Shown here piece after piece: positions 33,720-46,160 of a DNA stretch of 64,000 bases (positions are counted from its first letter, which is position 1; every line of letters starts with the position of its first letter). The notes beneath the pieces were generated by a model that saw only the letters and a program-made list of their open reading frames with translations, had not been told where the DNA came from and ran no database searches. The stretch lies in the NCBI GenBank assembly GCA_021234155.1, contig JAJEKV010000312.1, forward strand, positions 289,589 to 353,588, read 5' to 3'. Both the position numbers and the translations under genes were made by a program. Origin of the DNA: Isoetes taiwanensis (lineage: Eukaryota > Streptophyta > Lycopodiopsida > Isoetales > Isoetaceae).

Positions 33720-34995
33720 GTTCCCAGATGAAGTCTCGTATATCAGCATTTTTCACCTGCTGAATTGCCCAACCCATCACAGAATCTTTGGTAAGGTTCT
33801 CTGTGTTGTGATTTACAGACAGTTTTTCTTCTTCTATGTTCCTTCACTTTATGGGCATCTAGAAGGGGCCCATTTTGGTTCGACCTAGCATATCCAGGAG
33901 CCACATTCCAGAGATTTCTGCGGTGTTTGAGACCTGGTGCTTTTACAGCCAGTATTGTTTCTTACCAGCGGTTTTCTATGTCAAACATCATACTTGGGAC
34001 AACACTTGGATTTTATTGTAATTTAAGGAAAGCTTTGGTGGTGGGATTTGAAAACGAGGAGTCAAGACCTTGTGCATTAGCTTACTTAGCTTTCTCTCTT
34101 ATTTAGCTTTGTGCATTATGCCAGAATCAATAGAACATTGTCATTGAAGCAGGTAAACCTACACTGGTCCCCAGTTTTTTTGTATGATGTGGTAAAATTA
34201 TGGAGAATCCAATGTCCGAAAGGATCTCAGAAATATAATGGTTTTTCAGTTTCAGAGTGGTTTTTAAGTTGCGCCTAAATGCAAGATGTTGCACCATTTT
34301 GCTTTTGCTCCAGATCTGCTATGAACAATAAACTCCTTTTTGTGGGATTTATTTCGTACATTCAGTAACATTTTTAAGATATATTTTAAACTGTCTCCTT
34401 TTTGCAGGGTTTTAGCAGAGCAATATTCAGCTAAAATAGTGTGGTCACTATAAAGACATCGGAACAAAATTCCTTATTCATCAACTTGGCCCAGACGTGA
34501 TTGAGTGGATACCAATGTTGCCAGAATATCAAGTAAGGAACTCTGGGATTAAAACTCCGTTATTGCACATTGCTAGCTTTTGTTGCATTAGATTCCATAG
34601 CAGGCCTGGCAGCAAAAGGCAATCATAGCATGTTTCTGCTCAGAATGTTTGCACTTCACATCTGCGGATAATAGCTTGAAGTGTAGTAGTAATCTTGTTC
34701 TCTGCATCCACTGCTAGCATAGATTGAGATTCTTGTTTGCTAAGTTTCTGGCTTCAAAACTCCTGCGCATCAAAAGGCAATCATAAAAATGTTGTGTAAT
34801 CCAACCATTGTTGTTGTTGTTTCAGCAGATATGCCTAGAAGGTATGTTACCAGATAAAGTCTCTTATATCAGTTTTTCACCTGCTTGCATTGGATTGCTC
34901 GACCCATCACTCAATCTCTAGTTTGGTTCTCTGCATTGTCATTTACAGACAGCTTTTTTCTTCTTCTGTGCTTTTTTTCACTTTATGAAGACGGG
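33720..34995. repeat. Pair of diverged direct repeats of about 150 bp
   Basis: 33,720-33,870 and 34,845-34,995 share AGATGAAGTCTC/AGATAAAGTCTC, then TATATCAG, TTTTTCACCTGCT, GACCCATCAC or CAACCCATCAC, GGTTCTCTG and TTTACAGACAG in order. The DNA between them is unassigned; no gene is recognised. Confidence 0.75.
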
Positions 34996-35099
34996 GAAGG
35001 AAATTTAGCAGAAGCATCATAGCATAGCACAAGCCTCATACGAAATTTATCCAGAAGGTATGGGAAAGTTAGAAATGGCATTAACAGATGGTAAGATTG

Positions 35100-35440
35100 G
35101 AACTTAGACACTGCACTCGCATTGTTCAATATGGAACCTCAACCATAAGTGGTCTCACGGCACACTATTCTTGCCTCACATATACAAAATGGGCACAGCA
35201 AGCATGCCATTCAAGTGTTTGAAAAAAATAATAATGCGGACATCAAGCGAAGTGGAGTTACCTTCTTGACTCTGATCAGTGCATGCAATGCTTGTATAAT
35301 CAAGAGCAGAGCTGATTTTGGTTCTCTGATTGGGAAATGCTCCCATAAATATGTATGGAAAATGTGGAATATTGACAGATATGGAAGGTTGACAGATGCA
35401 TATAAGGTGCTCATCAAGTATTTCACAGAAGGCCATTTTG
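35100..35440 (+). pseudogene. Pentatricopeptide-repeat (PPR) protein relic
   Basis: The translation reads as part of a plant PLS-type PPR protein. V-V-S-R-H-T-I-L-A-S-H-I-Q-N-G-H is followed by A-I-Q-V-F-E, then G-V-T-F-L-T-L-I-S-A-C, and at the end Y-G-R-L-T-D-A-Y-K-V-L. These correspond to the common V-V-S-W-x-x-L-I-x-G-Y-x-Q-N-G and V-T-F-L-x-x-L-S-A-C repeats and the G-R-L-x-E-A-Y motif. PPR proteins bind organellar RNA in mitochondria or chloroplasts, and large plant genomes contain many retroposed copies. Only about two repeats remain; a stop lies just upstream of V-V-S at about 35,143 and the middle is scrambled, so it is non-functional. Confidence 0.7.
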
Positions 35441-35444
35441 AGAT

Positions 35445-38400
35445 ATCGTCTTTGTTGCAGGATAATGTAGCATGGGCATAGCAAAGGGGCAATTATCCTA
35501 TTATTATCTCTACTTCCTGTGTTCATCCTTGTAGTGGTCATACAAAGCGGTGTAATGACCTCTTATCTTTAACTCCTATGTTTGCCAGTCAATAATTATT
35601 CATTCATCCTTTGAAATGGATTTTGTTGACAATGGCACCTACTTCTGCAGATCTACTTCTGGAGCATTCCAATTGTGCAGGAACTCATATAAGGATTCCT
35701 TTGTCATGTGAAGCAGTCATCGTGGACGATGAATGCAACTTGCATCTCAACTCAAAGCTGGAAGATGAATTAACAGCGTTAAAAAGGCATAGGACTGAAC
35801 TAGAGAAACAGAAAGAATTGTCAAAGAAGAGAAGAGACTCGAAGCACCTAGGTGTTTCTAACTATAATGTGAAACCCAAAATTGTGTGACTTACTTAGCA
35901 CATTGAAATACATAAAGCTACGGATCTGATTTCTCACATCAAGAAGCAGTATTTAAGATGACCAGTGTTGGCCTCTTTGGACTGCACCATGTAATCTATT
36001 ATCTGCAGGCCCTGCACACTGAACAACAAAACTGATTTATCAAGAAGGCATGTCTGTGTCTTGGTCTACATTGGTGTCATTTACTAAGTCTACATAGCAT
36101 GTGATGTCTGATGCAGTGCAAAAAACTTTACAGGTATTGTTGGAGGTGATCCTTTGTTGGTAATATCTCCATTTGGCGTAAGGAGCTACATATAGAAATT
36201 AAGTTATTATTGTTTCCAGTTTCTTAAATGCGTCTGGACTTTGCAGACGCTCACTTGTGCAATCTTGATTGAGGACAATACTCTCTACATGATCTTCAAT
36301 TTTAGAAGGTGGCCTACCAGATGCATTTCATCTTTCAGGATGTCACTTTATGCCAGCATTAAGTTCTGAATATCGAACTGAGGCTCCTTAAACTTTATCT
36401 ATGCGAAAGCATTTTGCATTTGATTTCATGGCTCTGAGCTAGAGAAAGAGATTAGAGAAGAACAGGATGTTTACAGCCAATCAAGATGTAAGCATTTCAA
36501 GCCTGTTGTTCACATGCAGTAGATAGTTGTTGGAGAGGCTGCTCTTTGACATGCACGGCAAATAGGGTAAGCTCCATGTCTCAGAGGGTGTATGTTTATG
36601 CAACAATTACAAGCAGTAGAACTCATGTTTGAATTTCTTCTGTTGGATCTGCTTAACGGTAAGCAACTATTTTGACTTGTTTTCCTACTTTCTTGTTCTC
36701 TACCCATGGGTCAACCTAAGAGTTTTTAATAGCATATGCATATGTTACTAATGCATATGTAATTGGCATTCCATGGTGATCCTTGAAATATCACAACAGA
36801 GCATGGGCATCTCATTCTTCCACGTTTTCTCCACCATGACAAATGCCTCTTACCACCTCTATTTCTACATCTCTAATTCAAATTTATCAAGGATTTGAAA
36901 CTATACATCGTGCATAAGCATTTTCTACACAACTTGCACTATAACTATACAACTCTATTCGTTTATTCCATGTATTATGGCGTCACATTCAAGTTTTGTT
37001 ACGCACCATTGATATGGCGAATATTCGATATTGTGCGGATCAATGGCCATTAAATTTTGAGCAAAAATGCATGCCTTTGTCAATGGTGTAGAAGCGAACC
37101 TATGGTTGAACAAATCAAATCGAAAGAGCGAAAATAAAAACCAGGTGCACATGAATCTGCCAGACTCATCTTCATGAGATTTTTTCTTATGAGCAGCGGT
37201 TCTAGTGCTCTGTTTTGGGCACTTATTGAGGTGAAGCAAATGGAAGACTTAATAGCTCCAGTTTTAGTCTTGCTACCACTTTTGAGCTTATCGGAGCCTG
37301 TAAATGGTCTGCAATCCTTGGATTTATAATCTATGGATCTGTGATTTCTCACAATTGGGTCTTGAAAGCTTACGTCCTTCTGTCACGGATTTTGTTATCA
37401 TTGAAAGGTTATGAGTCTTTGCTTAGGTTTTCTATTTAATAATTTACCAGTTCTATTCAGAGTTGTATTAGAATGCCAATTTTTGTCTCTCATAGGATGA
37501 AGCTATGGCATGTAATCTAAGCTCCGTCTCTGATTTCTTTCACAAGATCAGCTCTTTCCTTGATCTATTTTACAACTCAAAACCCTTATACTGCTCTAAC
37601 AGGGAGCCAACAACACAGGTTCGCATAAGCAATTGGGACAAAGCCACTGTCCCAATGATGGAAAACTTAAATCGAAATAAAAAAAAAGGAAAAGGGAGGA
37701 AGCCTATTTGCAAGAAAATCCTGGGGAAGCTATGCTTTCGGTTAGGCCCTATTCAATGAAACTCTAGTGAAGCACCATAGCTCACGGTGTTCAATCTCAG
37801 AGTGTGAGATTTGCACCCATAAAGCAACACTTTCGGTCTCCTACTTTTCAGATGTTTCCTCCACGGATGGAGGCGACCTACTCCTACACATAGATCAAAC
37901 ACACGCACACATATGGAATCACCACGGATGGAATCGGCTAATTGCAACTCCATTTTACATGTCCAGTTGAGGCAATACGGTGAACAACTAAGGAGGTTCT
38001 CTGCTTGAGGAGGCGGTTTAGTTCACCGCAAAGGGTCGGCTCTTTTAAGCCGACAACACTCTGCAAATTCAGCTCTTCAAGTCACCATGGCGGTGCGCTT
38101 CAGCGGACAATCGCCCCAGGCCGGCCATCTACGGCTCCGGGCAGCGGGGTTGCGTTTGCCTGTGCCTCTCCTCATTGCCCTTGCCAAAAAGAAGGAAGCA
38201 TCCCTTCTTATCCGCGCCCTAAAAAAAAGTAATTTTTTCAAAAGAGCCTTTGCAAAAACATCCATGAAAAAAGGGGTTGCAAAGCACCCAAAATAGCAAT
38301 AACCACTCAAGCTCCTCCCACATGGCAAATTATACAGTTTTTTATACAATGCCATCACGAAAATCATAGTCCTAACCTTTGCACGAAAACCCTCCCCAAC

Positions 38401-38475
38401 CCAAAGCGAAATTAGCACACTATATCACTATATGCCTATCGGAAGCACAATGTATTGTAGTTTAATGCCAAAAAT
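35445..38475. other. Unassigned region with short anonymous open frames
   Basis: No family is recognised. Two frames stand out weakly: 35,611-35,889 plus (92 codons, with a charged Leu/Lys/Glu coiled-coil-like stretch L-E-D-E-L-T-A-L-K-R-H-R-T-E-L-E-K), and 38,087-38,296 plus (69 codons, basic, starting in a locally GC-rich context). Neither has homologous copies in the window. Confidence 0.4.
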
Positions 38476-40885
38476 GGTTCCTATAATTCAAAATGGATTC
38501 CATATCTTGGAAGGTGTAGATAGCGTCGGCGAGGCGTTACCAAAAAAAAAAATTGAGGCATGGCCGCGCTTTGAACCATTTTGGTTGTCTTTGAATTAAT
38601 ATTTTTTAGGTATCGCCCAGGGCAGAGGCGTTATCTCCTTTAACGCACTAGTCAAGGGTTTGCGCTCTGGGGCGAGCGAGGCGTTGGATCTTGCAAGCAA
38701 AGGGTGCGCAAGGCTCGGTAGCTCCATAGCTCGTAACCAAGAAACCTAAATAAAGAAAGGAAAAGCAAGAAACATGTTTGCGGGGAGCCTCCTGCAAGAA
38801 ATCTATTACGAGTCAAAATTTTGAAGTTAGACCCCCCTTTTTTGGCCGGAAGCAGGCGATAACAAGCACCAAGCGAGGCAGCAACAAGCAACAAAGAACA
38901 AGAGAGCTTCTTGACTGGCGGCAACAAAGAGTGGTGTACATATCCTTCTAGGATTTTCTGGCAATTTCGTGAAAACACCCTAGGATCTTATCGAGGGCAG
39001 ACATAAAATTTGAAGCGACTTCCGGGGTTACTAGTTGGTAACAACACAATAATCAATGGATGAGATTAGATCTCGACTGTAAAATAGAGGACCCGGTGTG
39101 TTAAGGGCCAAGGAACATTTATAGCAATCTTTTAGTTATGTCTCACTCAAGACATGAATTTATCATATCACATAAATACATATTGAACTTTTATAGGTAG
39201 ATGTATTTGCCACAAAAGACTTAACAATCTATATAGAAATTGTGCACCTTAGGCCTCCCATTCCAGAAGGACTCATAAGTATAGCATTTTTACATTGATG
39301 TTCTTTGAATAATTCTCCATAATTGGTAAATGCATTATAATATCTGCTTTCACCTAAATACTTGACATGTTTACTATTGTTTTGCGACGTCTCATGCAAA
39401 CACAATATTTCTCAAACTATAGCTATACCTCTAACAGTACAATTTTGATCCCATCGTATATTCCTTGAGTCAAAATAATTTGGTTTTTTATTTCTGTAAT
39501 ACCATTATCCACCATCATCCCGAAAAAAAGTGGATAGTTTAGACATTCAACAAGTTCGATTGCAACCCTATATACATCCCCCACATTGCCTTCAGCGATA
39601 CAAACCACGGATGTGCAAGCATTCACAACATTCCCCACATCGTGATGATGGTCGTCACAACATCTTCTACCCCTCTTATTCCATAGGCGTCTTTGCCAAT
39701 TACACCGCGATATCAATGTTCCCTCTTTTGGACTTCAATTGCGGTGTGTTACATCAATGCATTTTTATGAAGCCGAAGTCATATGCTTTACTCCACATGC
39801 AACAAAGTACCACGACCCTCTGAAATCATCTACCCATCCCATTACGTTTGCAAATGGTTTTACAAGTTTTTTTTTTTGTTGGGGAAAGTTTTATTCAAAT
39901 TTTTTTTTGTGCGCGACGAACGATTGGGAGTTATAAAAGAAAGAGGAAAAGATGTAGCAAAAATAAAGCGAAAATGAAAAATAAAAAGCTTCCATTATGT
40001 TAAGGGCTATGAGAACTTTTGGAAAACTAAAAATAGCCAGAACATGGCCTTGTATTATTTTAGCATTTGCAAACATGAACTTTTTTGTTATATAGCGGTC
40101 GACTTAACCCGATTCCATTTACTGTCTTACCGGACTCTATTTCTGTTGGAGTGCATATCAGGCTACATCTGTTACCTATCAGACTCCCATTTGTGGAAGG
40201 CGAAATGAATCTTGATCTTTGAAAATGAAGCCTCTTCGGGTAACAATACTTTTCAATGTGAATGCGTGGTAGAAGGGGCATTTTCAGGAGGGATTTGTTT
40301 ATTCTTTTTGTCACTAGGTTGCAGAGGATGTGAATGAACCCTGAAATGAGACAGGAAGAGGCAGTGGCATCTCTTGTAATATCGTCAAGTAGTAGGGATG
40401 CTAGAGCTACAACATGCGGCCTACCATGCTCTTGATGTTAAAGACCACATTTAAGTAACCATAGTTCTTGGGTTAAACATTTGGAATTTATGCCTATGGT
40501 AGGAATCTCACTTTGAATAGCACATATGATGAAAATGTTTCATCCCATATGCATTTGATACAAACTTCAAAGATCTATTATTCTACTGCTGCTTGATTTG
40601 CATGGCATATAACAAAAGCTTGAATGGCTCATGAATGCAAACTATGTTAGTGATAGTTTTTGCAATAGGTTTTTTCCTGACTTTGCCATGCCATCAATTT
40701 TGTTGTTATAACAGGGATGTTTTTTTGTGCATGTTATACATGCATTTAATTAAGTTCTACCTGTCTCTTGGCTTTTTTAGTTTATTGCCGTGACATTAAG
40801 GTAAGGTATTTTCTTAGTTTCTTTAATATGAAGTTACTAAAGTGTCGAACATCTAATTCTTGATTGATAGATATAGGCAAAAGAT

Positions 40886-41159
40886 GTTTGGGTGCATATT
40901 CACACGGGGGGTTACTCCGGGCAACGAGAGCTGTCGGATGGGCATATTTGCCCTTTATTCCAAGATCTGGACCGTACATAGCGATCCTCGTTTGTGGGGT
41001 ATACATGTACAAGTTTTTGTATACTGTATATTAAGGTTTGCAAAATACTATAAGGTTTGAGAGAATGTACTTAATGGTGTTAATTTTGTACATGTATTGT
41101 AAATAAATTTTTGGGGCTCTCATTTGCCCTCGTAACCCAGTGTGAATATGCACCCAAAC
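40886..41159. repeat. Long-range inverted repeat at the left end of unknown element copy 1
   Basis: GTTTGGGTGCATATTCACAC at 40,886-40,905 is the exact complement of 41,140-41,159. Partial complementarity continues inward (GGGTTAC, GAGAGC). Copy 2 has the same arrangement at 46,802-47,080, with a 3-nt insertion in the left arm. Confidence 0.93.
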
Positions 41160-42579
41160 CAAAGGGGGTTTAAGGGGGATTTTAATTTAAATATATTGGA
41201 TGCAATGGTTTGTATTAAGGATGTTAATGGTAGTTGTGTGTTGATTGTTATATTAAAAAAAATTTTGGGCCCTTCGGGCCCTAACTAAAGCAAACATAGG
41301 TAAACTTTATGGGCCGGTTAACTTTGTTTATGTAAGTATGTAAGTGCCAAGAAATATACACTATAGAAGTTGTTTATGTAAGTATATAAGTGCCAAAAAA
41401 AATAAATTTGTAAGAATATGGTGATTTGCCAGTATTAGAATAAAGATAAACATGGATAAAGATAAGATAAGATAAAGTAACACTAGGTGAATTATAAACC
41501 ACTAATAAAGGGAACCATAATATAGGAGTTTTAATATAGGAGCATGGCAACTATATTACGCCATAGATCATCTTGTATGTTTAACTACATTGTTCTTTGT
41601 TCTTGTGTGTTTGCTCTTTGCATCATTGGATCGTTGTATGGAACAAGGAGAGACACATATGCGAGTGATGTAATCAAGCTCTGCAAGTTGAGTATAAAGG
41701 AAGACATTAATAAAGTTAGTTCGACAATTAGAACAAGGTAAAAAAAATAGCGGATCATTTATGCAAAAATGCCAGCGATTCTTGAGACTACTTTGTAACA
41801 ACAACGGACACATGAAATGCAAGGGCGACATCAAAATGATTCTCACCGCAACAAATTGTCACATTCCTTTTCTTTCTATCGAAATCGAGAAAAGAGTGGA
41901 TCTCGAAAATTGTCTTTGCACTCCATCAATTGACTATTTGTAGCCGATGCGACAAAAGACCATGTAGCGATTACAAATATGTTGAGGAATCCCAACATCT
42001 TTGTCTCTAAGTAACTTTGCCCAAACAACTATTTATAATTGCATATGATTGTTTGAACTCTTCCTACAATAAAAGATTTAAATCGCTATTACGAAACTCA
42101 CATTTCAAGTTAATTGGTAGGAAAATGCTTCTTCTCTTCACTATAAAAAATTGCTCGGCTACGCCTTGTGGTTCCTCTTTCTAAGACAAACAATGTAATG
42201 AGATTTTTAGGTGGGAAAATGCAACCCGAGAAATGGAAGGATCTTTTTATTAACTAAATTTGCAACCTAAAACAAGCAATACATAGGCCTCTGTTTTTTT
42301 GACATGGAAATCTGATGGCCCAAGATCATGAATCTGAGGGAGACTCGAGCTCACTATTAGGTTTCTTCCAATTCTATTTCGATTTTTGTATCTGAGATAA
42401 AGGCGGGCTCCTACGCATTGAGAATAGTTTCCCTATGGATTTTACTTCTTCTAGAATATAATGCGGGCATGCTAGATTACCTTGATAACGACCTATGATC
42501 GGATAGAACAACGCACCATTTGAGTTATGTGAAAAGCAAAAATGAAATGGTAGTGTCAAAACATCGTGTTGTGCAAGCT

Positions 42580-42735
42580 GGCATTATCCACTGCCCCGGA
42601 TGTGAAAGCAAATCTGTAGAAGCCAATCTGTTTCAAATCCGGCGGTGCAAAACCTTGCGAGAAGCCAATCTGTGGCAAATCGGTGATTGCAAAAACCCTG
42701 CGAAGCCAATCCCTACTGCAAATCCGGATGCTTGT
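42580..42735. repeat. Three-unit degenerate repeat GAAGCCAATC...CAAATC...GCAAAACC
   Basis: Within unknown element copy 1, the phrase GAAGCCAATC(T/C) followed by CAAATC(C)GG and GCAAAA(A)CC recurs at about 42,618, 42,661 and 42,706 with period 42-45 bp. The plus-strand frame across it gives repeated E-A-N-L-x-Q-I text, probably fortuitous. Confidence 0.65.
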
Positions 42736-45054
42736 GGATCTTAGTCTTGATTTCCGCAGGCGGCTTGAAGAAAATGCAAGGAATCGAAAGCTTTTTGAAG
42801 AAGTGGCGACTACTTCTTGATTCCAAGCATATCGGCCCTGTAAAGCCCAGCCCTGCCCGGGCCAATCTGCCCTGTTGCTTTCCAAAAAATGCTCCCGAGC
42901 TCCTTTTCCAAACTTACGAAGCTAAAAAAAACCCTAAAAAACCCTAAAAAGACCCTAAAGATCATGGGAGGATATTCACACCCACCAAAAAAAGCCTCCA
43001 CCACAGGATTTGCCCCCTTTTCTAAAATCAACGGTTAAGAAAAGGGTGCACTCTAGAAATACTATTTAGTACACCTGGATGAATACGACCACCAAATCAT
43101 ATGAAAACCTTAGAGAAAACAGTACAAAAACAGAAAAAAAAACCCCTGTTATAATGCTACATATTGTAGTTTCATTATTTGTGGGTCCAAAATTTTGAAA
43201 GACATACATAGTTGCTCCACAACAAGTTACCCATAGCTTTCTGGATGTGTAGCACAAGCTGAAGTGGTTGTTATTGTTCTATTTAATCTTTCAAATGTCT
43301 CTTGGCTACAGTGGCTGGTGAGTACAATCTTTGGCTTAGATAATGGAAGCCTAGAACATATGAGATTTACCCTCGTTTCTCAAGATTAGAAGGTAAATCT
43401 GGTTCTTGAACTCTTGAGGGTAGTTAGTTGTTAAGTTAGTTGTCCTATTTGGCATGTGTCTGTTTAGTTGCTTTCTTTCCTTCTCTTTCTCACTAGCCTA
43501 TCGCATCTCTCTTCTCTTTCCGTCGTTGAAGCATCAAATTAATGTCGTGCTTTCTTTTCAACCATGGCCCCAATTTGGCTTCAAGCTATGGAGAGTCCCT
43601 TGGATCTTTGTAATTTTTGGCTGAATGGTGCAAAAGGCGAGGATCTTCTTTGCTTTGGAGTGCAAGATCGTCTCCCTCGAGGAGGAGATTCAAAGGAAAA
43701 GCAAGAAAGCAAAAGCCCCAAATCTGAAATTTGAGGGTAACATAAAAGCGATTATGATTTCTTGAATGATATTGAGGATTCTTTTTGCGGATCTTGAAAG
43801 CCATTTGAAGCTCTGAGAAGATCGGATCCGATATACAAATCGATTATTGATAGAGGTGGCAATTTGATTTCTAACAGAAATTTTTTGTGGATTAGGTCCG
43901 CGGGTTCTTTGAGTTTTATGAGATGGGCGAGTTAGCCTCTTCTGATGGTGATAGACACCTATAAAAGACTAGAAGATTGGCTTGCGAGGAGAGGTTCTTC
44001 CAGGAAGCATCTTGATTTCCAATATGGTCTGCAAGGATCTAATTTATTCTCGTCTGCCCGACAACACGGCCATTTGGCTATGACTTGCCCTTCTAAGGCT
44101 CTCCTCGCTTTGCACCTCAAATCTGTGTCTTTTTTGCGACAAATACAAACAATTTATTTTCTGAGGCCTTCTTAGACGTTCTTTGTTTTGCCCAATTTGT
44201 TTTAATTTATGGATCTACCTCTGTTTCCAAGCTTATAATCACGCGTTTGAGCTTTTATTTTCGTAATGCAATATTTGTTTCTTGTTCTTTTCTATTTTCG
44301 CTTCATCTGGGCTTCATCTGTAACAATGGCATGTTTATTTTGTTGTGTAGTTTTGCAGTTTTTCCCTTTCCCTGCTCTGTTTTCAATAGTTAAGAACGAT
44401 ATTAAAATTTTCCCTGTTCTCGGCCTATTTCTAAGCTGGCAAGTTTGCTTTTCACATATCGCTTTTCGGTTTTCTTGTGGCAGCATGCATTTGTATGGAA
44501 ACACAAGCTATGTCTACATCTGCACTGAATGGTGCCTCTAGGAACGGTCTGTTACCCTGTGTTTTTTCTTTTACCAGCCTCATGCTTCGGTTCTACATTT
44601 TAAGCCTTGTTTCTGTAATGCTCGACCAAGTATTGAGGGCATGCTTTGCACCTCAGCAACCTGTTATACCTCCAGCCTATTCTTAAAAAGAGTTACCTGG
44701 CCAGTTTTCCTAGCCCATGTTTACCTGCGTCTCTGTACTCTTAGCCTGTGTGAATTCCTTGGCTGCCTCTCCTTTTACCCTGTTCTTCTTTGGCCGGAAT
44801 CGAGTGCTCCTCTGCGCTAGTAAGAAAGATTAAAAAATTCCTTTCTGGCACGAATTTTCTATTTATGTTTGTAGATATCAGTTATTTATTTTATAGGGGG
44901 GTAATTATGCAAGTTTCTTTTCCTATTTGGTAATGGTTGCCATTTATTTTCTATGACTAAGTTTATCTTGCGCTTTAGATGAAACTCCACCTCCTAAGTA
45001 CAGTTTACGGCCTCCAGTGATTTTTCTACGCAACATGTTGAAGGGCATGCCCAC

Positions 45055-45061
45055 ATTTTGA
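45055..45061 (+). repeat. Left 7-bp target site duplication of the LINE
   Basis: ATTTTGA here recurs at 53,367-53,373, directly after the LINE tail. DIRS-like copy A has a single CATTTTGAAGG at the equivalent site (about 29,508). Confidence 0.88.
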
Positions 45062-45097
45062 TCGCGGAAGGAGGCGAAGGGTGCAGGCAATAAGAGG

Positions 45098-45728
45098 TTT
45101 TTGGCATTTATAGATTTAACTAAAGCCTTTGATAGAGTGAATCATACAGATCTTGCTGAAAGACTTGAGTGGTTGCAAGTTCCTATAGAATTGAGAAAAG
45201 CAGTTGCATGTCTTTATAATAAAGTTCTAGTTGAGCTCTCTTTTCCTTTCTCAGGATCTGATCAAATAAAAAACACAATTGGAGTTAAACAGGGCTGCCC
45301 CTGCTCTCCTACTCTTTTTGGGCTACTCATTGATGAACTTGAATGTTGGATGACGAGGTTAGGTGGTTTGGGAGCAAGGTTTGGCAAGTATGTACTGCAA
45401 TTGCTAATGTTTGCAGATGATATAGTGTTGATATCTAGGGATGCAGGCGGACTACAGAGACACCTAAACGTGCTTGAATCCTTTTGCACACTGAAGCATA
45501 TGCAGATTAATGTAAACAAGTCTAAAATCATGGTTTTTGGTGGCAAAGATTGCACTACATTTACAGTGGGTGGTATCCCCTTACAAAAGGTAGCAGAATA
45601 TAAATATCTTGGAATTGATATGACATGCAATTACAGGTGGACAAGGGCTGCCCAAAAACGTGCTTCAGGAGGATTGCGGACCTTTTATAGTATGATACAT
45701 CAATGCAGGCTCAATAATTTTGAACATT
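45098..45728 (+). pseudogene. LINE reverse transcriptase, 3' part, cut by the Copia insertion
   Basis: A long clean frame (about 210 codons) carries the main palm motifs of a LINE reverse transcriptase. F-I-D-L-T-K-A-F-D-R-V has the first catalytic Asp, and G-V-K-Q-G-C-P-C-S-P-T-L-F-G covers the template/primer region. L-M-F-A-D-D-I-V-L-I has the catalytic Asp pair (45,410-45,421), and Y-K-Y-L-G-I covers the thumb boundary. In the living element the enzyme would copy its RNA at a nicked chromosomal target. The frame is open up to the Copia LTR at 45,729 and the coding text resumes at 52,350. Apart from truncation and insertion it is well preserved, suggesting a fairly young LINE. Confidence 0.92.
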
Positions 45729-45880
45729 TATTTGTGTGTAAAGCTAGTGAGAAAGAAGACGCTCTAGGTAGATGAAGTGTTGTGTGTGAGCACAATAATG
45801 ACCTATATAGGTCTAGGGTGACATTAGGGTTAGGGTACCATGTCACGTGTAGGGTTAGGGTTAGGTTTCCTCATGTAATA
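45729..45880 (-). repeat. Copia LTR (3' LTR in element orientation)
   Basis: Runs from TATTTGTGTG to CATGTAATA on the plus strand. It contains TTAGGGTTAGGG at 45,824-45,835 and a second GGGTTAGGGTTAGG block at about 45,852-45,865. It differs from the other LTR at two sites. Confidence 0.95.
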
Positions 45881-45929
45881 CTCCTCCTGAAACTGAACCC
45901 TAACAACAAAAAAAGAAATAGCAGAAAGA

Positions 45930-46160
45930 AAACATTCAGTGGTTCTGCTGCAGCCTTAAAGACTGCTTCATCTGCTGAAGTTTAGTGCCACTGAGTGGTT
46001 TTGTCAGCCCATCAGCTAGTTGCTTGCGTGTAGCACAATACTGCAGAGTTATGATGGTATTATCGAGCTTCTCCCTCATAAAGCATAACTGAGTGTCTAA
46101 ATGCTTTGTTAAGGGATGGTATTTCTAATCTTTGGTCAAGGCGATAGCCCCAGAATTATC
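45930..46160 (-). pseudogene. Copia RNase H C-terminal end
   Basis: The minus strand encodes D-N-S-G-A-I-A-L-T-K-D, one stop codon, then K-H-L-D-T-Q-L-C-F-M-R-E-K, and T-R-K-Q-L-A-D-G-L-T-K-P-L, the classic C-terminal pattern of Copia polyproteins. It ends at a stop near 45,930, about 50 bp before the purine tract and 3' LTR. The upstream part of RNase H is deleted, so it is inactive. Confidence 0.85.

Larger units (their letters stand above)
40886..43160 (+). mobile_element. Unclassified 2.3-kb element, copy 1
   Basis: DIRS-like copies A (27,593/27,602) and C (around 63,925) run uninterrupted through this point, so the insertion is certain. It begins GTTTGGGTGCATATTC and ends TTATAATGCTAC. 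The first 396 bp and last 125 bp match copy 2 at 46,802-49,576, but the interiors do not. The left end is an inverted repeat whose 20-bp arms are 40,886-40,905 and 41,140-41,159. A GGGCCC-TTC-GGGCCC hairpin (41,267-41,281) marks the end of the shared left part. The two ends are not inverted copies of each other, no clear target duplication is seen and about 8 host bases are missing. No transposase is recognised; interior frames (for example 41,544-41,741, with one hydrophobic segment) are anonymous. Confidence 0.8.

Noticed and set aside
40886-41159. The 274-bp foldback as an independent MITE
   Set aside because: Both genomic copies share the DNA to its right for another 120 bp and share a distant right end, so the foldback is part of a larger element. 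Two copies cannot fully exclude a nested MITE.
40886-43160. Unknown element as a Helitron
   Set aside because: In neither orientation are there a TC start, a CTRR end and a terminal hairpin, and the insertion is not between A and T.
40881-43165. Unknown element as a LINE or SINE
   Set aside because: No poly(A) or simple-repeat tail, no RT and no target duplication; the two copies differ internally rather than by 5' truncation.
45782-45985. 67-codon plus frame over the LTR edge as a gene
   Set aside because: It overlaps the LTR and the antisense of the Copia purine tract and RNase H end.
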